In this document: in pieces, positions 57,508-64,000 of the stretch
How positions within the stretch are numbered: position 1 is the stretch's first letter
Layout of the letters: every line of letters begins with the position of its first letter
Position numbers and translations under genes: made by a program
Notes under the pieces: generated by a model
Database searches by the model: none
What the model saw: the letters and a program-made list of their open reading frames with translations, nothing else
Told to the model about the DNA's origin: nothing
NCBI RefSeq assembly: GCF_022129445.1
Contig: NZ_JADQAQ010000002.1
Coordinates: 103,140 to 167,139 of the forward strand
Direction of reading: 5' to 3'
Source of the DNA: Photobacterium sp. Ph5
Lineage (GTDB): Bacteria > Pseudomonadota > Gammaproteobacteria > Enterobacterales > Vibrionaceae
Length of the DNA stretch: 64,000 nt

Positions 57508-57635
57508 TATTTCCCATTAACCTGTCACTTCACTACTCAATGCAAATCAAATACGTATTCAAAATATGGCTCGCATAGTAATTCTATAGAAATAACCGCT
57601 TCGCGACATATCAACTTACTAGCCATAGTTTTTAT

Positions 57636-58160
57636 TCAGCAAAGTTCTAATTGCTTTAATAACTGTATTGCGGCTTCTTTTGGTTGTATATCACTTGTAT
57701 CGACTGTTACGTCATAATTCATAAATTGATGAACTAGTGGATACTCCGATTCAGCTAAGCCAATGGCACGATCCCCTCGTGCTAATTCTCGTGCTATACA
57801 GATATCCAATTGGCACATTACTTTGACACGTACTACGTGATATCCATTCAACGTCTTTTCTAGCGCATTAATTTCATCTTCATTTATCCAAGCATTATCG
57901 ACAATAAGTTTACAACCGGCTTCTAATAACCCTTTAACACTATTATGGTAGCCTTCGGTTAATTGACCATAATCATATCCAGAACGATTTATATGATTGC
58001 CTTCTATCATTTTTCTTAAATCTGTTGGTGGCAAGGCATATAAAACACTATCAATACTAAAATTTAAATATTGTATGGATAATAATTCTTGTAATTCTTT
58101 AGCTAAGCTCGTTTTACCAGCACTTCCAGTTCCGTTAAGTAAAATCACATCTGGGTACAT
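57636..58160 (-). CDS. P-loop kinase, chloramphenicol phosphotransferase-like
   Basis: The 174-residue protein has Walker A GTGSAGKTS at residues 10-18, the Asp of NFSIDSVL, VDNAWIN and the Arg-rich CIARELARGDRAIG lid. This layout matches the CPT family of small phosphotransferases. A role in drug resistance cannot be assumed; the substrate is unknown. Confidence 0.75.
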   Translation of the reverse strand: MYPDVILLNGTGSAGKTSLAKELQELLSIQYLNFSIDSVLYALPPTDLRKMIEGNHINRSGYDYGQLTEGYHNSVKGLLEAGCKLIVDNAWINEDEINALEKTLNGYHVVRVKVMCQLDICIARELARGDRAIGLAESEYPLVHQFMNYDVTVDTSDIQPKEAAIQLLKQLELC

Positions 58161-58284
58161 AATCTAATTCCTTTTTCTAGTTTAATTACTTATTAAATAG
58201 AGTTGCTATCTGAAGATTAAAAAACATAGATTACGTTGGTAAATGCAGAGCAACAACATCATTTATATTATCGTTATAAACAAA

Positions 58285-58385
58285 ACCTTACTCATCTCAC
58301 CTTATACGGTAAATGACTGATAACCATTGATAACAAGAGTAGTGCACTGCATCGCATTACTCACCAATTAGATACATCGCTAGAC
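58285..58385 (-). repeat. 101-bp dispersed repeat, copy 1
   Basis: Aligned with 60393-60493: both have ACCTTA-TCA-C-CACCT, TAAATGA, AGTAGTGCACT-CATC-CATTACTC and TTAGATACATC-CTA at the same spacing. A conserved hairpin GAGTAGTG/CATTACTC is at its centre. The rest of 58161-58442 has no gene. Confidence 0.75.
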
Positions 58386-58442
58386 ATATCAACCATTAAA
58401 TATATCAAGAAAATTCGTGTCATTATTCAATAAGATATTTAT

Positions 58443-58500
58443 TATTAACAATTCACTTCGGATTGATGTCGACTACATGTACATACCCTTAGATGTTACC
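58443..58500 (-). repeat. attC-like site, degenerate (copy A)
   Basis: On the minus strand the gene stop is TAA followed by C (GGTAAC), then CTAAGGGTATGTACATG, GTCGACATCAATCCGAAGTG and GTTAATA. Spacing and words match the site at 62565-62619, but the stem has decayed. Confidence 0.4.
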
Positions 58501-58984
58501 TACTACTTTTTCGGAACCTTTTGATTCTAAATGCGAAAAAACCTAGTACCGATAAAAAAACACCTAAAAGTAACGGGGAGTGAAAATTAATTATTTTAAG
58601 TTCTAAAACTGAATCGCTAACACGAGTAGGATCATAATACACATCAACGACTGAGCCATAAGGATAATTCGCTATTTCTTTATAAGCATAATCTTTGCTT
58701 TTTGAACAATAAACAACATTTCCTTTCCGAATTTGATTTGACGTTATTCTCTGGTTATTAACGTAATATTCATACAAAAATTCAAAACACCACTTCATCC
58801 TTGTTCGACCTCTTGAGTCGACATTTTTATAAACTAATTCAGATTGAATTATTCTCGCTTTAGAACTTTTCCAACTGCTTACTTTTGAATAATTATATGT
58901 ATTTATAATATCTATGAAAATCAACATTAATCCCAAAACAAATACAATTATAAACACCAACTTAAATATAAATTTAAAAACCAT
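58496..58984 (-). CDS. DUF3592-like membrane protein
   Basis: The 162-residue protein starts at the ATG at 58984, with AGGA upstream; a TTG five codons earlier is weaker. It has an N-terminal helix (about residues 8-30), a polar middle with the DUF3592 pattern (WKSSKARIIQSELVYK..., YPYGSVVDVYYDPTRVSDSVLE by its key residues YP-G-VYYDP) and a second helix near residues 138-156. Function is unknown. Confidence 0.75.
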   Translation of the reverse strand: MVFKFIFKLVFIIVFVLGLMLIFIDIINTYNYSKVSSWKSSKARIIQSELVYKNVDSRGRTRMKWCFEFLYEYYVNNQRITSNQIRKGNVVYCSKSKDYAYKEIANYPYGSVVDVYYDPTRVSDSVLELKIINFHSPLLLGVFLSVLGFFAFRIKRFRKSSR

Positions 58985-59080
58985 ATTATTCCTGAACAAC
59001 TTTAGCTTTATAGATATTTGTAATATTAATTAATATAAGATCGTTTAGTTTATTCAACCAATTAGACTTTGTTTGAAAAT

Positions 59081-59112
59081 AAACCTCAGTCCGGTGATTA
59101 GACTGAGGTTTT
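59081..59112. terminator. Bidirectional terminator
   Basis: AAACCTCAGTC (59081-59091) and GACTGAGGTTT (59101-59111), followed by T's on both strands. It ends the CBM5/12 protein gene on the minus strand. Confidence 0.85.
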
Positions 59113-59125
59113 TATATTCTGGTGA

Positions 59126-60337
59126 CTATGGGCAACTCACCACATCCCAAAACCATGAATTCTCACTAGGCGTTTCCCAGCTCCCCGGACTGTTCTTTGC
59201 TTGATAACAAATATTGTTATAAGTAACTGTATCTCCATTTTTAACCTTTGTTGAGCCCGGTATAAACTCAACAGCGGTTGTTGGTGGTAGCGGATCTGTT
59301 GGCGGCACAGGCTCTGTCGGTGGTTCAGGATCAGTTGGTGGCGTAGGGTTATCTATACATTCAATCGCAACCCAAAACCATGACGCATTACTTGGAACCT
59401 CCCAACTGCCAGGGTTATTTTGGGCTTGATAACACTGTCCATCATACGAATAGATATCACCATTGATGACGTTCGTTTTACCGGGGATAAACTCAACGAC
59501 CTGTGCTGGTATTTCGGGATCAGTGGGTATTTCAGGATCGGTTGGCGGATCGACAACAATTGAATCACTAGGAAGTAATTGCCAATCATCAAGATAAGCA
59601 GAAAGATTATCGGTGCGGATACCTATCGTACCCTCTGTTAATAAATCGTTGTTAACAGACAATAGTTCAACACCATCAAGAGCGAGTGTTAATTTATTAC
59701 CCACAACAGAAAAGTGAATGTCATACCATTGACCAGCAGCAAGTTTACCTGCTGTATTAAGGTAGTTTTTAACGCCATTGGTTAATTTGGTTTGAGCAAG
59801 AGTGGTATAAGCCCCTTGGTATTTAACTTTAATCGTGACATTACCGTCATAACGAATAGAGCCGACATATAAGTCATCAGATGTTTGATAACGAGCAAAC
59901 GCATGTAAACCAGACCATGCAGGTATAGAGCCAGAGTTTTTCCATGTTTTAATGTACGCACGATATTGATTCGTTTGATCGGTATACTTTATTTCGCTGT
60001 CATTGCTGTCTTTACCAATCGCAACGACACGAAATACTTTATCGTCCGTCCAACCTAGTTTCCAACTATCCACATATTTAGCCTGTAAACATCCTGAGGT
60101 AACATCAAAATGATCTCTGGCACCTTTATTATTCGAACATTCTAGCTGCTGACCATCACTGTAACTTGAGAAGTCTTCACCTAACCACTGTAAATTTTCA
60201 GATGCTGGACCGCTACTATAAGGCCCTTCGCTTTCAGGGTATGCATCATAAAATGCAGCAGCCGAACTACTCGCTGTAATTAACAAGAGGCTACCAATGT
60301 AGTTAAATATATTAACTCTAAAGTGATTTTTGACCAT
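59126..60337 (-). CDS. Secreted lectin-like protein with two CBM5/12 modules
   Basis: The 403-residue protein has a signal peptide (cleavage near ASSSAAA, about residue 28). A jelly-roll domain (about 45-255; HFSVVGNKLTLALDGVELLSV, AYLDDWQL) resembles LamG/family-16-like lectin folds. Two C-terminal CBM5/12 carbohydrate-binding modules follow (about 280-330 and 355-403; V-F-PG-T-V-NGD, Y-CYQA-N-PGSW). They are joined by Pro/Thr/Glu linkers (PPTDPEPPTEP). It likely binds chitin or another polysaccharide outside the cell. No catalytic residues were recognised. The gene is larger than a usual cassette gene. Confidence 0.8.
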   Translation of the reverse strand: MVKNHFRVNIFNYIGSLLLITASSSAAAFYDAYPESEGPYSSGPASENLQWLGEDFSSYSDGQQLECSNNKGARDHFDVTSGCLQAKYVDSWKLGWTDDKVFRVVAIGKDSNDSEIKYTDQTNQYRAYIKTWKNSGSIPAWSGLHAFARYQTSDDLYVGSIRYDGNVTIKVKYQGAYTTLAQTKLTNGVKNYLNTAGKLAAGQWYDIHFSVVGNKLTLALDGVELLSVNNDLLTEGTIGIRTDNLSAYLDDWQLLPSDSIVVDPPTDPEIPTDPEIPAQVVEFIPGKTNVINGDIYSYDGQCYQAQNNPGSWEVPSNASWFWVAIECIDNPTPPTDPEPPTEPVPPTDPLPPTTAVEFIPGSTKVKNGDTVTYNNICYQAKNSPGSWETPSENSWFWDVVSCP

Positions 60338-60392
60338 TTTTGTATCCTTACGTTATGGTTATCTATCCGTTCAGATAATTTTTATCAATATC

Positions 60393-60493
60393 ACCTTAGT
60401 CACCCCACCTAACAAAATAAATGAACACCAAGCATCAATTACGATAGTAGTGCACTTCATCCCATTACTCGTTAGTTAGATACATCACTAAAC
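60393..60493 (-). repeat. 101-bp dispersed repeat, copy 2
   Basis: Homologous over its whole length to 58285-58385. It directly abuts the attC-like copy B and lies upstream of the CBM5/12 gene. Confidence 0.75.
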
Positions 60494-60536
60494 TTCGAAT
60501 ATGTGCCGACTGCTCGACACATATCCTTATTTTTAG
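60487..60536 (-). repeat. attC-like site, degenerate (copy B)
   Basis: On the minus strand the stop TAA of the epimerase gene runs into AAATAAGGATATGTGTCG, then AGCAGTCGGCACATATTCGAAG and GTTTAGT. The stem ATATGTGTCG/CGGCACATAT is nearly perfect. The AAC box has become AAA. Confidence 0.5.
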
Positions 60537-61414
60537 CTGTGGCTTATGATTGGAAGAACCTCAGCGATTTCATTATCGAGCATATTTAATACGCTCTCAT
60601 AACCATATTTTGGCTGCCAACCGAGTTCTTGTTGTGCCAACGTTGAATCATAAACACGATCAAGTGATTGAGGTAAACGCCAACCTCGATTCGCGAAGCT
60701 TTCAGCAAGGTCTGGAACAAACTCTCGTATAATCTCATCCGCGTTTTGATACAGCTTTTCACAACATGTTTTGCTAAATGGTGTTTGTCCAGAAATGATA
60801 TAACGTCTAAATCCCGATAAACGTTTTTCTACAGCACAAGCATGAGCACTGGCAACATCTCGAGCATCAATGCCACGAGTTAAACGATAAACAGCCATTA
60901 CGTTTACCGGCTCTGGGAAACAGCGAGACATTTGAAGAACAGTGACAGGTAAATTGAATAAATTGGAGATATTTTCAAGTATCTGTTCTGCCTGAATCTT
61001 TGATTTGTGGTAAATCGTTTTAGGACTTGGCATTACTGTTTCATTAACCCAACCCGCTACACCCTCTGGCGTTGATGCAAAACCATAAAGGGCTGTCGTG
61101 CTCGTAAACACAAAATGTTTAATGCCCTTTTTTACACCCATCAAGGCTAATTGCTCGGTTGCTTTTATATTAATGTCTTCAAATTCACTGTCAGATACCA
61201 ACCCTACATGAGGGGCATGCAGAGCCGCGGTATGAATAATAACCTCAACACCTTCTAAAGCTTTATTCAATAAAGCTGTATCACGGATATCCCCAACGTA
61301 ATCAGCGGTTGAACATGGCGTCCTATCTATTCCAACAACTTCATGGTTTTTCATTAAGTTGATGTAGATTGCACGACCTACTCTACCTGCCGTGCCTGTA
61401 ATTAAAATTTTCAA
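60533..61414 (-). CDS. NAD-dependent epimerase/dehydratase family protein
   Basis: The 293-residue extended SDR protein has the dinucleotide motif GTAGRVG at residues 7-13, Asp of VGDIRD, the STTALYG segment, and the catalytic Tyr-x-x-x-Lys in YHKSK. It acts on nucleotide sugars or related substrates; the substrate is unknown. The stop overlaps an attC-like site, so it may be a cassette gene. Confidence 0.85.
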   Translation of the reverse strand: MKILITGTAGRVGRAIYINLMKNHEVVGIDRTPCSTADYVGDIRDTALLNKALEGVEVIIHTAALHAPHVGLVSDSEFEDINIKATEQLALMGVKKGIKHFVFTSTTALYGFASTPEGVAGWVNETVMPSPKTIYHKSKIQAEQILENISNLFNLPVTVLQMSRCFPEPVNVMAVYRLTRGIDARDVASAHACAVEKRLSGFRRYIISGQTPFSKTCCEKLYQNADEIIREFVPDLAESFANRGWRLPQSLDRVYDSTLAQQELGWQPKYGYESVLNMLDNEIAEVLPIISHS

Positions 61415-61546
61415 CTTTACTGCCTATTTAAATACACGAAACCATTTTAACAGCTGATGCCGCCATAAACGGCGAAAAATAAAAAACTGAACTAAAAGTA
61501 AGCCGAGAATACCACATGTTTTAAAGCCGATTTTATAGCTTTGTTA

Positions 61547-61711
61547 TCACTTCGCTTTCCTAATTGGTTGGCATATAAATAACAAAAAACAGCATACCAA
61601 CATTAGTCCTGCTGCACTTAATTCGTTAAGTCCGCATTGATTGACTACAAAGCGACTTCCTGCAGCTGCAAAAAACAAGATAGCGAAATAATAAACCTTA
61701 GATGGCTTTAA
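61547..61711 (-). pseudogene. Small membrane-protein frame without a start
   Basis: A 55-codon open frame downstream of the next gene reads LKPSKVYYFAILFFAAAG, then SRFVVNQCGLNELSAAGLMLVCCFLLFICQ and ends PIRKAK. It has two good transmembrane helices but no ATG, GTG or TTG at its beginning. An ATG at about 61713-61715 is out of frame by one base. It may be a decayed small membrane gene. Confidence 0.35.
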
Positions 61712-61717
61712 CTCATG

Positions 61718-62206
61718 CTATAGCGATGTTTTAGACTGCAATAAGTGCTTTGAAACTAGCAAATATGACGCTGAAATTAACTTTGCTTGACTCGTTTCAT
61801 AGAAACTCTTTTTCTGGGTAGTTGCTTCTTCTTTAAACTGTTCCAGCAGACGAATGAGTTCTAGTTTATTGGATGAGTCACCAACGGGCTGTTTGTACCC
61901 ACATAACGCTAACTCAAATATAGCAACAGCACTTTTCATTAAGTCCAAATTATCTCTATTCCTCATCGCACTGCGCCACAGCACTCCATAATTTTCAGGT
62001 AATCGACCAGGGACAGTTATTTTTTCTGACAACTCGATGATTTTAGCGATATCAGATTTTGTCCGCGTAGTTAGACTTTGATATACGTAAAGTTTAACTA
62101 ACAACAAGCGGACAATTCGATACGCAAGGTAGGCTGCTAAAAAGATCCCTCCAAACATAATAAATGCCTTAGCTGATGCAACTAAAAACTCATAATCACA
62201 ATACAT
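61718..62206 (-). CDS. Membrane-anchored protein, unknown function
   Basis: The 162-residue protein has an N-terminal helix (about residues 10-34) and a helical cytoplasmic or periplasmic part with conserved-looking segments GRLPENYGVLWRSAMRNRDNLD and ELALCGYKQP. I do not recognise the family. The ATG has no clear ribosome binding site; the stop is followed by the decayed frame. Confidence 0.55.
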   Translation of the reverse strand: MYCDYEFLVASAKAFIMFGGIFLAAYLAYRIVRLLLVKLYVYQSLTTRTKSDIAKIIELSEKITVPGRLPENYGVLWRSAMRNRDNLDLMKSAVAIFELALCGYKQPVGDSSNKLELIRLLEQFKEEATTQKKSFYETSQAKLISASYLLVSKHLLQSKTSL

Positions 62207-62239
62207 TCTGAACCTCGTCGAAGTTGCTATTCAATCAAT

Positions 62240-62311
62240 GTGCAGGTAAAGACCCTGACTCAGAATAAAATCATCGGTATCGACTTAGCAAAAAGTATTT
62301 CTTTCTTTTTG
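62240..62311 (+). pseudogene. 5' stub of an IS110-family transposase
   Basis: From a GTG at 62240 the plus strand reads VKTLTQNKIIGIDLAKSIS then runs into unrelated sequence. IIGIDLAK with its Asp is the start of the DEDD domain of IS110-family transposases. Nothing further of the gene is visible. It differs from the element at 5.7-7.0 kb, which begins LIKVLGIDLGK. Confidence 0.4.
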
Positions 62312-62564
62312 AAATCAATCATAAAAGGAAAGAATTTTTGCCTCTACTGCCAACATGCCATGCAATTAGAGGGAATATTTCGCCCCAGATAACCAACGTT
62401 AAATAATAAGGATAATGACTTTAACGCTTCAGAATTAAAGAGGATTTTATTATAAATTAGAATGTTAAAGTTATTGGTTCACACCAAGGATAGCGCTCGA
62501 CTGCTTTTTGGTATTCCCCTTCACGATATTTCCAACATTTGCTTATATAAGGTGGCTTTGGCTT

Positions 62565-62619
62565 GTCCAACACTTCGGATAGGTGTCGGCTTCGCGACAC
62601 ATATCCTTATTTGTTATGA
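62565..62619 (-). repeat. attC-like recombination site, 55 bp (copy C)
   Basis: On the minus strand it begins TCATAAC, containing the stop codon of the HEPN-like gene, and ends GTTGGAC, which fits GTTRRRY. Between them AAGGATATGTGTCG and CGACACCTATCC make imperfect arms. Size and layout are those of short integron attC sites. Confidence 0.6.
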
Positions 62620-63285
62620 ATTATTCTTTGTGACTATCTTTCTACATTCATCAAATAAAACTTTTACTGGTTCAGCTAGTTCATCGAACCAAGGGCTAGC
62701 TCTATCCATCATTCTAATGGGGTTATAAATTCCGACTAAATTATCCATTTCCATTGCTAATAAGTAGACAGCTTTAAGTGAATTATTAAAATCCGAATTA
62801 AATTTTATATTTGCCGCTTCCATTTGCTCCATTAATTTAGGATTAGTTGGATCTAATTCACGAGATTTACTATGTACTAATTGGTTTCTAGAGCGAATTA
62901 ATTGTTTTAAAGCACCAAATGCTGCCGAAGATTTTTTGATTTCTTTTCCACAAACAAGCTTTGGTATTACCACCCACTTTGATACTACATCCAAATTACA
63001 TAAATGGTTTTCAAAGTACTTATCCCCTAAATGTGTTCCTGCATAATCATTAATTGCAGCTTCAACACACATGGCTGAAAATACTATTGTCTTAAGCGCA
63101 TGTGCTGTAGCTTTATTACTTTGTTCTGCTAATTCAAAATCATCAAAATTTGAAGTATCTGCATTTTCGACCAATATACAATTGCTATATTCTGATTCAG
63201 CGATACACATATAAGAACGAGTCATTACCTGAGTTCTAGCAAAAAACTTACGAGGATGCTCAACAAAAATCTGTTTATTTTCCAT
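62614..63285 (-). CDS. HEPN-like helical protein, possible RNase toxin
   Basis: The 223-residue helical protein has the motif RSRNQLVHSK near residues 130-140, an RN-x3-H pattern that is the catalytic signature of HEPN RNases. No antitoxin or nucleotidyltransferase gene is beside it. The start lies 19 bases after one attC-like site and the stop is within another, so gene plus downstream site form a typical cassette. The HEPN call rests on one motif and helical character. Confidence 0.6.
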   Translation of the reverse strand: MENKQIFVEHPRKFFARTQVMTRSYMCIAESEYSNCILVENADTSNFDDFELAEQSNKATAHALKTIVFSAMCVEAAINDYAGTHLGDKYFENHLCNLDVVSKWVVIPKLVCGKEIKKSSAAFGALKQLIRSRNQLVHSKSRELDPTNPKLMEQMEAANIKFNSDFNNSLKAVYLLAMEMDNLVGIYNPIRMMDRASPWFDELAEPVKVLFDECRKIVTKNNS

Positions 63286-63303
63286 TAACTACCTACTTAA
63301 AAC

Positions 63304-63430
63304 TCATAACGCCTGCATAACACGTTTACTACTATGCAGATTAAGCTGAATTTTACTACCTTAATCACTGAAACCAAAGACAAACCTACAACGCCGAATG
63401 TAGTAAATCGTGTTGATGCATTTGTTAGGC
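63304..63430 (-). repeat. attC-like recombination site, 127 bp
   Basis: On the minus strand it begins GCCTAAC (RYYYAAC) and ends GTTATGA. The outer arms AAATGCATCAACACG-TTTACTAC and GTAGTAAACGTGTTATGCA pair with unpaired extra bases, as attC arms do. The centre is variable. It lies right after the stop of the last gene and right before the HEPN-like gene start. Confidence 0.7.
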
Positions 63431-63436
63431 GAATAT

Positions 63437-63790
63437 TTACGAATCACTATAAAAGAATGCTTCTCTTTCTTTTTCTATGTGCAGATTATGTTTAGCACAA
63501 TGATAATGTGAAACACCTACTTTCTCAGATCTTAGTTTGAAAGGTAGTTCATCAATAAAGATTTCAGCAAAAACAGCTGAAAAGTCCTTTTTATAGCAAT
63601 CTTGTAATACTTTTAAATTAGTCGAAGGGAAACTATCTTTAAATTCTTTATTAAATTGAGGGTAAAAATAGCGTATTAATGCAGCTTCGAATAAGGATAT
63701 TCTTTCCTGTTCAGTGGTATTAAATAATTTATCTAACCCTGCTTTTATTCTGAGGCCATCGTTATCTTTATTTTTTGCAAATGGATTCAT
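63437..63790 (-). CDS. Cassette-type protein, possibly truncated, unknown function
   Basis: From the first ATG (63790) it has 117 residues (MNPFAKNKDNDGLRIKAG..., HYHCAKHNLHIEKERE). The same frame is open for a further 64 codons, to a TAA at 63983-63985, and reads like protein (WPVFIDHYSQAYGKGGSRNAL by its aromatic and Gly residues). Upstream codons before the TAA also continue to the window edge. So the ATG start is probably internal: the gene may run past the edge with a nonsense codon, or have another start. I do not recognise the family. Confidence 0.5.
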   Translation of the reverse strand: MNPFAKNKDNDGLRIKAGLDKLFNTTEQERISLFEAALIRYFYPQFNKEFKDSFPSTNLKVLQDCYKKDFSAVFAEIFIDELPFKLRSEKVGVSHYHCAKHNLHIEKEREAFFYSDS

Positions 63791-64000
63791 CGCAGTAATT
63801 AATTTATTGTTAGGTTCGATTTCAAGAAGTAGTAACGATAGTGTTGTATTATCTGGTTTAGGAGATAAAGCTATTTTTTGTAATGTTTCATGCTTTAGAA
63901 GTCTATCTAATGCATTCCTACTTCCACCTTTCCCATATGCTTGACTGTAGTGGTCAATAAATACTGGCCACAGTTTTAGAGGTTAACCAATATAATCGTT

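Noticed and set aside
57591..57625. Further attC-like copy after the CPT-like gene
   Set aside because: Only the words CTTCGCGACA and ATATC are shared; no boxes or pairing arms.
62462..62728. 88-codon plus-strand frame
   Set aside because: It overlaps the attC-like site and the 3' end of the HEPN-like gene, and has no ribosome binding site.

Overview
The window reads as a chromosomal segment of a marine gammaproteobacterium of the Vibrionaceae, most likely Photobacterium. The reasons are the low G+C, gene families typical of that group (a DUF2999 protein, a GlpM-like protein, a DUF2076 protein, paired ppsA/ppsR, DEAD-box helicases rhlE and deaD), and cassette-like accessory DNA at the right end. 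No rRNA, tRNA, CRISPR array or prophage was seen. Assignment to a genus is inference from protein resemblance.

Layout. 0.2-13.8 kb: RNA metabolism (rhlE-like, deaD, rnb), a FabY-type ketosynthase facing a GlxA-like regulator, a broken IS110/IS1111-type insertion sequence, and a membrane diguanylate cyclase. 14-21.9 kb: mostly small envelope or unknown genes (PepSY, lipoproteins, YtcJ amidohydrolase, HAD phosphatase, DUF2076, RlpA-like). 21.9-32.9 kb: a complete nitrate assimilation block, all on the minus strand: nasA, cobA (sirohaem), an ANTAR antiterminator, NrtABD-type uptake and nirBD. Both nasA and the uptake/nirBD operon are preceded by a leader with a terminator and an overlapping hexaloop hairpin, the layout expected for ANTAR-protein antitermination. 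32.9-36.8 kb: a K+ channel, a SulP transporter and an unknown secreted protein.

36.8-42.8 kb is a compact defence-like island: a TIR-like protein, a divergent GHKL ATPase fused to a PD-(D/E)XK nuclease-like domain, and an AbiE toxin-antitoxin pair whose toxin gene is broken by two frameshifts. Three related short palindromic sequences lie at the left end, between the modules and at the right end.

43-55.6 kb returns to ordinary genes: lemA with two TPM-domain genes, a DUF2807 protein, an acyltransferase, oligopeptidase B, glpM, ppsA and its regulator ppsR.

55.6-64 kb is a run of small minus-strand accessory genes (DinB, GNAT, CPT-like kinase, DUF3592, a CBM5/12 secreted protein, an epimerase, a HEPN-like protein). 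Between several of them lie attC-like sites: one 127-bp site with GCCTAAC/GTTATGA boxes and long imperfect arms, one 55-bp site ending in GTTGGAC, and two degenerate relatives. I read this as cassette DNA of a chromosomal integron or its decayed edge; no integrase gene is in the window.
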